DNA of 64,000 nt from Symbiodinium natans (GCA_905221605.1 CAJNDS010000544.1:1-64000), one strand, 5' to 3'. Shown: positions 1 through 11,850, numbered from the stretch's first letter. Notes: generated by a model from the sequence alone, not told the origin. Made by a program: numbers and translations.

Positions 1-1010
1 GGGGCCCTCCCGCAGGAGGAATTAAATAAATTAAATATGAAGGCCCCGATTTAAATATGAATATTTAATTCGGGGCCTTCATATTTAAATTGTTTAATTC
101 CTCCTGCGGGAGGAAGACCGGCCCCCCCCCTCCAGGATTTAAATTATTTAAATTATTGAAATTATTTAATTCCCGGGCCCGATTTACATAATTTAAATAT
201 GAAGCTCCCGAATTAAATATTCATATTTAAATCGTGGCCTTCATATTTAAATTATTTAAATCGGGCCCGGGAATTAAATAGTTTAAATAATTTAAATAAT
301 TTAAATACTTTACATAATTTAAATAATTTAAATAATTTAAATATTTTAAATCCTGGAGGGGGGGGGGCCGGGCCTCCTCCCGCAGGAGGAATTAAAAAAT
401 TTAAATATGAAGGCCCCGAATTAAATATTAATATTTAATTCGGGGCCTTCATATTTAAATTATTTAATTCTTCCTGCGGGAGGAGGCCCGCCCCCCCCCC
501 CCTCCAGGATAAATTATTTAAATTATTTTATTCCCGGGCCCGATTTAAATAATTTAAATATGAAGCTCCCGAATTAAATATTCATATTTAAATCGTGGCC
601 TTCATATTTAAATTATTTAAATCGGGCCCGGGAATTAAATAATTTTAATAATTTAAATAATTTAAATAATTTAAATCCTGGAGGGGGCCTCCCGCAGGAA
701 GAATTAAACAATTTAAATATGAAGGCTCCGAATTAAATATTAATATTTAATTCGGGGCCTTCATATTTAAATTATTTAATTCCTCCTGCGGGAGGAGGCC
801 CGCCCCCCCCCCCCCTCCAGGATTTAAATTATTTAAATTATTTAAATTATTTAAATTATTTAAGTTATTTACATTATTTAAATTATTTAAATTATTTAAC
901 TTATTTAAATTATTTAATTCCCGGGCCCGAATTAAATAATTTAAATATGAAGCTCCAGAATTAAATATTCATATTTAAATCGGGGCCTTCATATTTAATT
1001 CAGGCCTGGG
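1..1010. repeat. Array of nested long palindromes (alternating units A and B)
   Basis: Two kinds of inverted repeat alternate. Unit A (about 1-116, 375-490, 683-797) has arms running from CCTCCCGCAGGAGG through ATTTAAATATGAAGGCCCCG to a short AT centre, and then its reverse complement. Unit B (about 130-355, 500-675, 815-1005) has arms running from CCTCCAGGATTTAAATT through CCCGGGCCCGATTTAAAT and AATATGAAGCTCCCG to the centre and back. Spacers are runs of C or G. Blocks of pure A/T alternate with blocks of pure G/C. I see no coding sequence. Each unit would form a long cruciform or RNA hairpin. Unit edges are approximate. Confidence 0.85.
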
Positions 1011-2139
1011 ACCCCCCCTAGGACCTAAAATAGGGTCTATTTGGAAGTTGGCTCTTGTAAATAAGTATACGTTTTGGGGCCTTTTTTCCTCTTGTGAACA
1101 CGAGTGCCAGCTTCCAAATAAACCCTATTTAAGCTGCACACCCCCCGCCCCCCCCCACAGAGAGGCCCGGCAATTGGTTTTACAGGCGTGCCGCGCGATA
1201 TATGTGTCACGACGCCCGGAAGACTTGACTTAATTGCAGATTCCCAGGGGCACCCCCGACAGCCCGCAAACCTCCTAGGCCCCAAACCCTCCCCCGCAAA
1301 AGGCTGTGTAAAACTCATGCCCTTGAGCCCCCAAAGCCTAAAGCTTGACCTAGAGCCCCCTAAGCCCACGTCACTTGTGCAAGGGCGCTCGAAACCTTCT
1401 TTCGGAACTGGCCAGGCCGGTTTGGGTTCGGGGTACTGCGCTACTCAACTTGTTATTCCTGCTCCCAGCAGAATGTTATCTACTCTTCGACGACGATTAT
1501 GATCACCTTGCTGCTCGATTGCAATTTCTGCTGACCTACTGCCATGATTATGTCTGTTGCTTGTACCATCGATTCCCATTGTATTTAATTTCCCTATTGC
1601 TGACTACAACTACTCACAAGCCCCTAGAAGCCGCCTAGCCCCCCACTCTTTGGCCCCAAGAATTGCCGTTTATGGAGAAACCGTGTGTCCCTTCTATCTG
1701 CCAGTGGCGATAGCCAACAGAAGTACGAACCCCTGCCACCAGACGATGAAAGCAGTGTTTCATCTGTCTATAACCATTATGGACAGATGTACCTTGGTGA
1801 GGTCCACTGCGCGCGATACATCTCGATGACATGCTTGAAATAAGAGACGCAATGTGTCGCTCCTCCACCCCCATTGAGAACCCCCAACTGGACTTCTGGG
1901 GTATCCCAGTATTTCAGCTGCGGGGGCACGAGGCTCGTGCACCCTCCAAGCACTCCTGGACTGTGCTAGTAAAAATACTAAACACAATGTACAATCAACT
2001 TTGACGCTACGCGACCTGCCCCGGCCTGGGCAGCGTCGTGCACCCATGCAAAGTGGCTTCTGGCCGCATCCATAGTGGTGCACATGCCTCCAACATCTCC
2101 AGGGTGCCAGGGAGAAAGGAGTGTACGAAGAGAATGCAA

Positions 2140-2910
2140 TGAACTAATTTACAAACGAAAGAAGCGAATGAAAGAGCGTAATGAGTGCGTGAATCATTGA
2201 ACGCGTGACGCATGACATGCATGAAGCGAGCGTGTGATTGACATTAGAATAGAGGTTGTACGTAGAGAACGAAGTGAATTGAAATACAAACGAACGAAGT
2301 AAGTGCGTGATTTCAATGAACAAGTGAACGAAGTGAAAGGGCCTATTAAAATGTTCTTATTGGGCCCTTTGTTCTTCATTCTCACAATATAATACGAAGT
2401 GAACAAATGAATGAGAGAACGAATGAAGAGAGAGAACGAAATGAATGCGAGAACGAAGTGGGGGTTTCGTTCACTCGCTTGTTGGCTCGTGATTTTAGTA
2501 TTAGATTTCTGGTGCTTTGGGGTTCTCTTGACAGCCTAAAAGACCCCACAAATCAAGGAATCATGCACTAGGACGTAACCCGCGAGTCTAGGAATTCATG
2601 TCACGCTTTCTATCTTCATCTCCAAGAGCTAGACCACTTAATACTAAAGGTGAAGAGAGTAATGTGATGAAGTGCGTAATGTAGTGAATGAAAAGAACGA
2701 AAGCACGGCACAAAGAACATTGTGAACGAAACAACCAAAAGTTAGGATGATTCGTGAAGTTAAAGCATAAAGTTCATGTATTCACTCAGTATATTATTAC
2801 GGGGGCTCTATCTTTCTTATAGTGCCCCCTTTAATACTAATAATAAAAATAATACGCTTACAAGACGAAGAGAACAGAGTGAACGCAGTAAATTAATACG
2901 GGCAGGTGTT
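2140..2910. repeat. Degenerate GAACGAAGTGAA-like repeats
   Basis: Many imperfect copies of a 10-13 base motif (GAACGAAGTGAA, GAACGAATGAAG, GAACAAGTGAACGAAG and similar) are scattered through 2140-2460 and again through 2640-2900, separated by unrelated sequence. Spacing is irregular, so this is not a clean satellite. No reading frame is kept. Confidence 0.55.
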
Positions 2911-3737
2911 TCTTGTCACTCCAGCACGCCGCTGAACTTTCTGGGCGGACGGGGGTGGGGGGTGTTGGGGTGCGTTGGGGCTGTGGGGGCTCGGGGGATG
3001 TATACATTCGCCGGTAACATGTTGTGAATGTGCTTCCCCGGCGACTTCACAATATCTAGGGCAACCATCAAGCATTGTGACTCGCCCAACGGAACGCGTG
3101 CGCCGAACACTGTGGAACACTTTCTGTTCACCTATCACTCCTGATTTACCCGCATCTCACCTTTTGGCCGAGAGCTTCAGTGATTCAGGAGTTTGAAGAT
3201 TCAGGCTTCAGTGATGAGTTTCAACAGGTCTTTGGCTTTAGGGTTTACTAAGGGCTTGACAAGAGTGTTGAAGGGCGGCTTTGCAAGACTCTTGTACAGG
3301 GCCCCGCAACCCCCACCTCCCCCCCTACGTCGAATTCATAATCCCGTATCGCTAAGCCTCTATGGTCGTATAAAACCCCAGAAGCCCTACAAACCCCTCA
3401 AGCCTCTAAGCCCCATGACCCCACAAACCCTTATAAGCCCTTGTAAAGAGGCGATGTCTGAGATTGCTTTAGGCTTGCAAATAAAGTCACGGCGCCTGAA
3501 TCTGCAAACGCTTCGATTGGCGCCTTAACTTGATTGGTTTAGAAGCCACCAGCTGCATCAGGCTTGTGATCTGGATGAGCCGCTGCTTCGAAACCCAAGT
3601 GGCGTCGATCGCGCCGAAACAAACATGTTTCTGAGTTCTTGCTTTTTTGAAGGGGTGGGCCAGTGTAGCTCATGTTCATTCGTCAATGGTTGGGTTGGAG
3701 GGATCCAAGGATCGGAGTAGTATTGACTGGCATCAAA

Positions 3738-3806
3738 TAGCCATCATCATCATCGTCGTCGTCATCATCATAATCATCGTCGTCGTCATCATCATCATTA
3801 TCATCA
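3738..3806 (+). repeat. (ATC/GTC)n trinucleotide tract
   Basis: Alternating blocks of CATCATCAT and CGTCGTCGT, about 70 bases. The open frame across it (poly Ile/Val) is a product of the repeat. Confidence 0.8.
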
Positions 3807-5259
3807 TGTTCTTCTTCACCATCGTTATCAGCGAGTTCAAGTTAGATACGTACTTAAACAATATTCAGGTCGAGCGCGGCCCATCCTTGCGCGAACCGGG
3901 CCGTCACTTTGCTTTTGACTTGCGACGAAGTTACGTGGCGGCTACCACGACTGGGGTGAATTGTTTGTCTTGTCAGGTCGCCTCTAGCATAACAAGCAGC
4001 GCCGTATCTGCCATCCTTCATGTCTGTGGGTTGAAGGGTCCAAGGAGGTGGAAGGGCAGAAGGGTTAGCCCGGAAATGTGAGTCCTGGAGCTCGGAGTTG
4101 GTGCGCCAGCCTAGATCCAACAGCCATGGATGCAGTGTGCGACCTCAGTTCGCTTCACAGAGCTGCTTTTCGAAACCTCCTGCGGTTTTTTTATTTTAAA
4201 CCAAGCAATGTAGGTTTGGGTTCTTCTAGGGCCGGTTCGAAGGGGATTTGGTGGGTAATGTAGGTTTGGAACGATCAACTTAGGGTATCGGTTGTTGGTC
4301 GGGACTTTTCGGGGACTTGTTTTGGCCTGCAGCCGTCATGCGTGAAAAGCTCGTGAGTCCATGGGTGTTGATGTGTGAAACAAAGCTGGAGGTTTGCAGT
4401 AAGTAGCTTCTTCACTCTTCTTGTCCAAAGTTTTGGTTGTTTGGGTACTGGGGGTCGGGGATTATGCAAAACAAAAGGGGCCAGTGCCATACCCGTCGCA
4501 TATCCCATCGCATGGCTGCCTCGCATTCCCCGCCTTCCCCGCGACCAGCAAAACCTGTGCGAGGTTCATACTTCTCGACCTAAGCTTTAGCAAGTCTGTG
4601 ATTCCGCCAACGCAATATCGCAGTGCGCAGACTCACCAGAGCCATCGGTGGTCACCATTGCTGTTCGCATACGTTGCAGAACAGGTTTGCCTCGCTTGCT
4701 TGTTCATCGTTGGCTCGCCGCACTTGGACTAGCTAGCTTTTCGTGTTCCGCCCATGTAAAGCACATTTTGACATGCACCCAGGTCAGCTTGGGCCACATA
4801 CGGTAAAGACAAATGCTTCTGTAACGATATCTTTGACAGCGTATGAACGTGGTATCATGTGGGTCACATCCGCTTTGAGTAGGAACCATTGGGTTTGCCA
4901 CACCGTGCCACAGCACCGTGGGCATCATGGCGATGCTTGTCACATCTGTCCCAGCACTCACGACGCCTGCAGCCAATGAGCACCTGGGCCACAGATGTGT
5001 CTTTAGGGGGATTTCAGGGGTTTTGAGGGGTTTTTGAGGGGTTTTTTGAGGGGTTTTTGAGGGGCTTTTGAGGGGTTTGAGGGGTTTCAGGGAAAAAGGG
5101 GTTTCAGGGGTTTCAGGGGTTTCAGGGATTTCAGGGGTTTCAGCTTCCTGGAGTTTTGAATTTCGCCATGTGAACGGAGATTCATCCCCACGTGTTCCTC
5201 TGTCAGTTTCGAATGCACTCGACCCGCGGCCAACCCACAGCACTCAACCCACGACGGAG

Positions 5260-6577
5260 GCAGCTCGACATCATTGCACAGGAGAGTGCCGGCGACAAGT
5301 TTCGTGACCTTTGGCCAATCAGGTAACCCTAAACCCTAAACCCTAAATCTTAAACCTTACACACTAAACCTTAAAACCCTAAACCCTAAACCATAAACCC
5401 TAAACTCTGAACCCTAAACCCTGAACATATGTTGGGTCCATGGCAGTGCTGCTCCAACACGGCGTGTTGCCCATTGACGGTCGGTAGGGGTGGGCTGTCC
5501 TGGTTTAGAACGCCTGCCTTGCTCCGGCAGACCCCTTGGTAATCGAATCGGTGTCCCTAAACCCTAAACCCTGAACCCTAAACCCTAAACCTTAAACCCT
5601 AAACCCTAAACCCTAAGCCCTAAACCTTAAACCCTGAGCCCTGAACGCTAAAGCCGCTAAGGACCTCTTTGATGAGCAGCGTGCCATGGTCAAGACTGTG
5701 CGGAACACAGATTGGCCACCCGACCGAAGATTGGAGGTCCTGAACCCGAAACACCTACAAACCCTGAGAACTGCAAATCAAAAACCCTTAAACCCCAAAC
5801 CCCAAACCCCAAACCCCAAACCCTAAACCCTAAACCCTAAACCCTAAACCCTAAACCCTAAACCCCAAACCCGAAGCCCTAAGCCCTAAACCCTGGCTAG
5901 CAAGGCTGGAGCTCATCTCCAAACTCCGCACCGGCAACTTCCGGACCTCGGCGTCCCTGCCGCCGCCCGGAGGCCACTCGGGGGCTTCTTTAGATGGGTA
6001 GGGTTTTGGGGTTTGGGGTTTGGGGTTTGGGGTTTGGGGTTTGGGTTTTGGGGTTTGGGGTTTGGGGTTTGGAGTTTGGGGTTTGGGGCCTGGGCCGTAA
6101 TCAGGCATTGTACACCGTCGTACACCCCCACATGGGGTTTTTATGGTCACGCGGGGCTTCTTTAAATGGGTGTCTTCAGGGGTTGAGGGCTCAGGTGACT
6201 TCCGAGTTCAGGGGTGGCAGGGGCACAGGGCAGAGGGCCCACAGGCTCGGGCGCCGCCGGCAGGATGTTTGTTGTGGGGTGGGGGTTTGGGAGGGTTGCC
6301 GAGGGGGTTTCGTGCAATGCTCTGATTTGCAGGGATTTGGGGGTTTATTGGGCTGCAAATGGATGTGGCAACTACAGTTGTCGGATGTTCTTGGCTGGCA
6401 CTATGAGTGTATGATTTTGAAGGCGCAGTGGAAGACGGTTCCGAATGCAGGTAAGAATCACCCTCCTACGGTACATCGCTGAAAGGCTGCCGAAGGTTCT
6501 TAAGGGAGGGAGCTGTGCTGCCCGCAGGCGTCGGTATGCGGCTGTTTGGAGAGAAGTGCAACTCGGCTCGGGTTAAG
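5260..6577 (+). CDS. Exon cluster of an unrecognised gene (4 exons)
   Basis: Four plus-strand exons can be joined in frame: 5260-5322 (QLDIIAQESAGDKFRDLWPI), 5662-5736, 5905-5972 (LELISKLRTGNFRTSASLPP) and 6528-6577 (VGMRLFGEKCNSARVK). Each starts with G after AG; the donors are GTAACC, GTCCTG, GCCACT and GTAGCA. Phases are 2, 2, 1 and 0 at the successive ends and match the next start. The 5662 exon is open in a second frame (DLFDEQRAMVKTVRNTDWPP) that reads more like protein but breaks the phase chain, so its frame is unsure. CCCTAAA arrays lie directly upstream of exons and TTTGGGG repeats follow 5972. A further possible exon (MAVLLQHGVLPIDG, about 5450-5495) lacks an AG-G start. I recognise no family. 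Confidence 0.55.
5322..5890. repeat. CCCTAAA telomere-like arrays
   Basis: Three runs of CCCTAAA with variants (CCCTGAA, CCTTAAA, CCCCAAA) at 5325-5425, 5555-5650 and 5780-5890, interrupted by the exon at 5662 and one possible exon near 5450. They occupy introns and are interstitial, not a chromosome end. Confidence 0.85.
5998..6090. repeat. TTTGGGG array after an exon
   Basis: About 13 copies of GGGGTTT/GGGTTTT on the plus strand, beginning 25 bases after the exon at 5905-5972. This is the G-rich partner of the C-rich arrays upstream. Confidence 0.85.
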
Positions 6578-6597
6578 GTAGCAGCAAACATCCAGGC

Positions 6598-6789
6598 TTG
6601 ATGCGGGTGCATGCCACCGGCTTAGGTGTCCGGAGCCTCATGTGTCAGTTTCGGGTTTGGGGCTTAGACCGGCCGCCCCGCCCGCCCCTCAACTCTATCC
6701 TCAACCAACGCATCCGCCTCCGGGACGATGGTGAAGACATCCTTGCAAATCTCTTGCCCGCTCATTGGTCATGTCCACCCGCCGCATAG
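6598..6789 (+). CDS. Possible exon, unrecognised
   Basis: An open plus frame contains a protein-like stretch, ILNQRIRLRDDGEDILANLL at about 6695-6755. No AG-G acceptor lies just before it, so its limits and its place in the gene are unknown. Confidence 0.25.
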   Translation: MMRVHATGLGVRSLMCQFRVWGLDRPPRPPLNSILNQRIRLRDDGEDILANLLPAHWSCPPAA

Positions 6790-7572
6790 GCGAAGGACCC
6801 ACACTGTTCCGCAACCGTGAAGCTCTCTAGACTCTGGCCTCTCGTTTTCGAGTCTAGGGTTGTGCACTCTCGCCAACCATGCTGTTTGGTGTAGTGTTCA
6901 CTCGACAGTGCTCGTCAAGGTCTGGAAGCATTGTACCGTTTCATCCTTTGCAGATGCCTCTTTCGAACTCCATGCAGCTTAAAGAGCCCACGAGCAGCCA
7001 CAGGCCGTAAACCCGAAACCCACAACCCCTTCCCCCCCCCAAAGGCACCAGCTGCTGCGGGCTCGTCTGGGACCGATCCGAGCTGGACTTGTCTGAAGCG
7101 TCCCTTACCTTGCACCTGAATTGTGTCTTTCAAAGGTTAGGGCTTGGAGTTCAGGGTTAGTTGCAAGCTTGCCTTCGGTCTCTTGGGGAGGGTTGGCTCG
7201 GTAGATGCCCATGACGACGGCTTAGCCTGCGCTGCACGAGTCCGCCTGATGCTCATGATGACACGATGGGTCGCTGGCCAGGATTGCTGGCGTCAATGGT
7301 CGTGTTCCGAAGCCTAAAGCTCACATAACGCCGTTCAATTTTCACTGGGGTTAGAAGAGTTTAGTGAGGCTGTCTCATAATAGGGACTCGATTTCATCAT
7401 TTATTGCTTCGGCCTCAGGGAGCATTAAACTCCTCAGACGCCAAGAACCTGTATTCGTCCGGCCCTGCGATTTGCGGCGCAGGGGTTTCGGTTTTCGTAT
7501 CCTAAACTCTGCACCCGAAGGTGTAAAGAAGATAGGAACATCACTGCATTAGGAGGCCGATCTCGGTCTCAG

Positions 7573-7637
7573 GTTCATCTGGCCCAGCGGCTACATGGCA
7601 AAGACGGAGTTCAACATGAACCACAAGGTCTGGGAGG
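7573..7637 (+). CDS. Exon of unrecognised gene
   Basis: Starts with G after GGTCTCAG and reads FIWPSGYMAKTEFNMNHKVW, ending at a GCAATC donor. It enters in phase 2 and leaves in phase 1. The upstream exon at 6528-6577 leaves in phase 0, so at least one exon between them is missing from this annotation. No family recognised. Confidence 0.5.
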
Positions 7638-9298
7638 GCAATCCTTGAGTACGTGTTGGGGCTTGGGCTTGGGGTTTGCGGTACGACGCTTCGAACGTAG
7701 GATGTGAAGGTTAAGGGTTGCCAACAACGTTTTCATGTGATTACAAGCATAAGATGCCGACGCTTGAACGTCATCCTTTCTCTGGCTGTGATGAGGATAC
7801 AGAGCACACATGTCGTGTGCAAGAGATATGTTAGTTGAAGCGAGCTTCACGTCGACCTTTGGTAGTTTTTTGACATGAATGGACGTTCTTCGGCGTTGTT
7901 CTCGGTCGGATGAGTGATGCCTCAAGCATAGGGGAATCATTCCTACAACAGCTATTGGGCGGTTTATCTGCTTGGCCATCTTTGCGGGCTAGGTCTCTGT
8001 TGTAGGGTTCTGCTAAGTCGGCTCATGTCGGGGGGGCAGGCAGAGTGAACAGCACGTTCAGTGGAGTTCCTGGCCGCACAAAGGGATGAGATGTTTTAAC
8101 GTTTTGCACTATCCAAGAGCCATTCCTCCCCCCCTCCCCCACCTCTCCACCTCTCCCCCTCTCCCCTCCCCCTCTCCCCCTCTCCCCCTCTCCCCCCTCT
8201 CCCCCTCTCCCTCTCCCCCTCTCACCCCTCTCCCCCTCTCCCCCTCTCCCCCTCTCCCCCTCCCTCCCCCTCCCCGCCCCTCTCCCCCTCCCCCCTCTCC
8301 CTCTTCCCTCTCTCCCTCTCTCCTCCCTCTCTCCCTCTCTCTCTCTCCCTCTCTCCCTCCTCCCTCTCTCCCTCTCTCCTCGCCTCCTCTCTCCCCTCTC
8401 GCCCTCTCTCCCTCTCTCCCTCTCTCTCTCCTCTCTCGTCTCTCCCTCTCTCCCCTCTCTCTCTCTCTCTCCCCTCTCTCTCCCCTCTCTCCCTCCCCCT
8501 CTCTCCCCTCCTCCCTCTCCTCTCTCCCCTCTCTCCCTCTCTCCCCTCTCTCCCTCTCTCCCCTCACCTCCCTCTCTCTCCCCTCTCTCCCCTCTCCCCC
8601 TCTCTCCCCTCTCTCCCCTCTCTCTCCCTCTCTCCCCTCCTCCCTCTCCCCCCTCTCTCTCCCCTCTCTCTCCCTCTCTCCCCTCTCTCCCCTCTCTCCC
8701 CCTCTCTCCCCTCTCTCCCCTCTCATCCCCTCTCTCCCTCTCTCCCTCCTCCTCTCTCCCTCTCTCTCCCTCGCTCCCCCCCTCTCTCCCCTCTCTCCCT
8801 CTCTCCCTCTCTCCCTCTCTCTCTCTCCTTCTCTCCCTCATTTACATGCATGAGAACCTGCAAAGGCGTGCAAAGTTACTTGCGAGAAGGCGTCGCATAG
8901 GTGTGCGCCGACACTGTGCACTCCCGACGTCATGCAAAAAAGTGCGCAACCCCCGCCACCGAATGATGGAAGCCCTAAGCCCTCCCTTACACCCTAACCG
9001 CCCCTAACCCTACACCCTCACAAAGATTGGATGCCAGGGTGAACTTCTCAACGGACGGTCCTCGGCGCTCGTCACGATTGAGCGCTTGATGGTGGCTGGG
9101 TGGAATTTCTTTCTCTTTGAGCACGAAACCCGAAAATCCTAAACCCTAATTCTTAAACCCGAAATCCTAAACCCCAACTCAAAAACCTTAAATCCTAAAC
9201 CCTAATTCTTAAACCCTAAAATCCTCAACCCTGAAGCCTTGGAGCGCCCCTCCGATGGCACACTAAGTGCTCGGACTTCCCCCACGGGTCAGCCTGAG
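7638..9298. other. Intron-like stretch with CT tract, no supported exon
   Basis: Apart from the CT-rich tract at 8120-8840 and CCCTAAA-like runs at 8970-9015 and 9130-9230, I see no exon with a convincing frame and splice sites. Confidence 0.5.
8120..8840 (+). repeat. CT-rich polypyrimidine tract
   Basis: About 720 bases made almost only of C and T on the plus strand, built from CTCTCC, CCCTCTCC and CTCTCTCC. Long open frames on both strands here (Ser/Pro/Leu on plus, Arg/Glu/Gly on minus) come from the composition. A tract this long and pure could adopt triplex (H-DNA) structure. Confidence 0.95.
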
Positions 9299-9352
9299 GA
9301 GTGCAACTCCCACCGGCTCACCACGAATGCAGACACCGGGGAACTGCAGGAG
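9299..9352 (+). CDS. Exon of unrecognised gene
   Basis: After AGCCTGAG the frame ECNSHRLTTNADTGELQE runs to a GCAGGT donor (or a GA donor three bases earlier). It lies between a CCCTAAA run (9130-9230) and a TTTAGGG run (9370-9470), the placement typical of exons in this window. Confidence 0.45.
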
Positions 9353-9730
9353 GCAGGTCTTTACGGGCTTAGGGGTTTAGGGCTTAGGGTTTAGGGTTTA
9401 GGGTTGCGGGTTAAGGGTTTCGGGTTTAGGGTTTCGGGTTTAGGGTTTCGGGTTTAGGGTTTAGGGGGTTTACGTGGCTCAGCAGTTAAGCGTGAGGCCT
9501 AGGCCGTCGTGCTCGGGCTGTTGGTCGGGGTTGTGGGGCCCCGGATGTTTTGCAAGCTCGGTGCCATCCCGAATTCTATCCAATGCATCGGCTGACTCAA
9601 GGATAGGGTGCATTTGTCGGGAGGAATCTGTTAAACAATGTGAGATGAGGCCTGCCGATGGCAGGCTTCCGCAGGGTATTCAGGCTGCGGGTTTGATTGG
9701 CTTTGAGGGATCTCGGGTTGGACGGGGGAG

Positions 9731-9815
9731 GGTCCTGAAATCATGCGCGATACGCTGTGCCACGCAGATTCCTATCGGCGCGAACCTCGCCTTCAACGAG
9801 ATCAACTGGCTGGCA
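9731..9815 (+). CDS. Exon of unrecognised gene
   Basis: Starts with G after GGGGGAG; the frame ending IPIGANLAFNEINWLAA has strong C/G third positions and meets a GC donor at about 9816. The exact end is uncertain and a second frame is also open. Confidence 0.45.
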
Positions 9816-10774
9816 GCTCAGTGTCTCTCCCCCACCCCCACAGCTTAAACCTGAACAGCGTTCCGAAACACTGATCATAGGAGTAGGTTCTGCCACCCCA
9901 AAGAGGCGCAAGCCACCTAAACATAGTAGGCATCTGGGCAGCCATCAGGTCAGCCCCCAAACACATGAGAGAGCTTTTGCGAGGCCCTGCCGAGGGACTG
10001 ACGGACTGGTGGCGGTATTCGTCCGCTCGGTGGACGTGGACCACGTGTTGCACGCCCTGGGCGGCCCGGATATTCATGATGGTGGTTCAATTCATGGCTC
10101 AGGGGTTTAGGGCTTATGGCTCAAGGTTTCAGGATTTCAGGGTTGCAGGGGGCTTAGGAGTTTTGGGGCTTCGGGATCAGGGTTAGTAAGGGTTCAGGGC
10201 TTGATAGTGTCAACAAGACCGGTCTTGGGACCTGGGCTCGGATTTTCGGTGTCCCAGGCCATTCGGGTTGCGGAGCTTGTGGTCCATGCTTCTTCAGAAG
10301 TTTTTGCTTCGGGGCATGGTTTCGGGCTTCTGGGGAGGTTTATGTATGGAGGCTTCTGGCAAAGTTTGTTTGCGCTCCAGGAGTACGCACCGATTGAATC
10401 TTCCAAGGCACACAGAAGAACCCCCCCAAACCCAAAATGCAAGCTGCTGTATCACGGAGATGCTGAGGCGTGGTCGCTTTGCTGGAGCACGCGCTTGGCT
10501 GCCAGCTGCCACTGGTGCTCATGGACTGCGAAAAACCGTGAGGGCTTGGGAAGACCCGGAAGGTGGTTCAGTTGAAGCCCTCGGCCCCTTATACCCTCAA
10601 CCTTGAAGGCCCTTTCAAAGCCCTAAGCTCGCACACGACACTGAGAAAAACCCAAAAAGCTTTGGCCTTTTGTGAGGCTTTGGGGGAGTTCGGGTTTACA
10701 GCTGAAAGGAACTACACCACCCCTTGGGAAAAATATCTTGAAATTCCTGCCGCAGGGACCTTTTAGGTCGTTTA

Positions 10775-11037
10775 AAGGTCTGCCTAATAATGGTGGTGTA
10801 CGGAAATAAGGGACCCCTAAACTAGACCCCTAGGATCCCCTTGTAAGAAGGACCCCAAAAAGGTACCCCAAATATCGTAAACCCTAAGCCCTAAACCCTA
10901 AACCCTGAACCCCAAACCCTATATAAACCCCTAAACCCCAAACCCCAAACCCCAAACCCCAAACCCTAAACCCTAAACCCTAAACCCTAAACCCTAAACC
11001 CTAAACCCTAAACCCTAAACCCTAAACCCTAAACCCC
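10775..11037 (-). mobile_element. Intron 3'-end module (reverse copy) plus CCCTAAA array
   Basis: Positions 10775-10885 are the reverse complement of a block found at intron starts elsewhere in the window (21388, 57911, 12991): AAGGACCCC, then AAGGTACCCCAAATATCGTA, then AAACCCTAA. It runs directly into a CCCTAAA array (10880-11037) that stops 22 bases before the exon at 11059. This makes it the 3' terminus of an introner-like element. Confidence 0.65.
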
Positions 11038-11058
11038 CATATTGGGCTCCCTGGGTAG

Positions 11059-11118
11059 GACTCCGCCAACCCGGTGCGCACCCTGGACGAGACGGTGCAG
11101 CGGGCCTTCCTGCGGGAG
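11059..11118 (+). CDS. Exon of unrecognised gene
   Basis: Sixty bases, phase 0 to phase 0: after GGGTAG the frame reads DSANPVRTLDETVQRAFLRE, ending at GTGCAT. Codons are strongly C/G-ending. A CCCTAAA array sits upstream and a TTTAGGG array (11164-11338) downstream. Confidence 0.65.
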
Positions 11119-11163
11119 GTGCATCCAAGAAGCCTTGAATCTTAAGCTTCGGGTCAGGAAGGT

Positions 11164-11338
11164 TCGGGTTTAGGGTTTAGGGTTTAGGGTTTAGGGTTTA
11201 GGGTTTAGGGTTTAGGGTTTAGGGTTTAGGGTTTAGGGTTAGGGTTTAGGGTTTAGGGTTTAGGGTTTAGTGTTTAGGGTTTAGGGTTTAGGGTTTAGGG
11301 TTTAGGGTTTAGGGGTTAGGGTTTAGGGTTTAGGGTTT
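11164..11338 (+). repeat. TTTAGGG array at intron start
   Basis: About 25 near-perfect copies of TTTAGGG, beginning 46 bases after the exon at 11059-11118. Confidence 0.95.
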
Positions 11339-11795
11339 ATTTCTTAGCGTTTGTCCAGGTGCAGGAATAGTCGTTTCATAAGGAACCATAATTACACTTC
11401 GGTGAAACCCCTTGTCTGAAGTGACACCTGAGCCCCAGCGCCTCCACGCCCGAACCCACACAGCCCCCCTAAATCCTAAGTGAAAGTGCATTGTATGTGC
11501 ACAGCATGACAGTGTGGATTGAAGTGGGTAGAATGTGCTCAATTCCAAGAGCATACTTAAACCCTCAATGTTCTGTAACCTCAAGCCCCTCAACCCTATA
11601 ACCCCTTAACCTGAAACCCTGCACCCCACAACCTTAAACCCTAAGCATGAAGCCCCAAAACCCCAAACCCCCGAAACCCAAACCCCCCCAAATCCCTCGG
11701 ATCCCCTAATCCCTAAACCCTAAACCCCAATAAGCCCTCTAAACCCCCTTTCAGGTTGAGGTTTAGGTGCCCAAAGCCCTTTGCAACTCAGAGAG

Positions 11796-11850
11796 GTCCC
11801 GAAGCCCAGCATCCCAGAGACTTTGCCGATGGCCTCCCTGCCACAAAGGG
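11796..11850 (+). CDS. Exon of unrecognised gene
   Basis: After CAGAGAG the frame reads VPKPSIPETLPMASLPQR to a GTTTAG donor that is itself part of the following TTTAGGG/TTTCGGG run (11850-11990). Phase 0 entry fits the exon at 11059-11118. No family recognised. Confidence 0.5.

Larger units (their letters stand above)
1011..5259. other. Stretch without supported gene
   Basis: Short open frames occur on both strands but none shows consistent codon use or the AG-G acceptor plus donor pattern seen in the exons further on. One weak plus-strand exon candidate starts after GCATCAG at 3560 (frame reading ACDLDEPLLRNPSGVDRAET). The region also holds simple repeats listed separately and G-rich TTTGAGGGG-like runs near 5000-5140. 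Confidence 0.5.

Noticed and set aside
8023-8853. Long open frames on both strands (up to 272 codons)
   Set aside because: They are read from a CT-rich tract; the Ser/Pro/Leu and Arg/Glu/Gly composition follows from the repeat, with no start or splice context.
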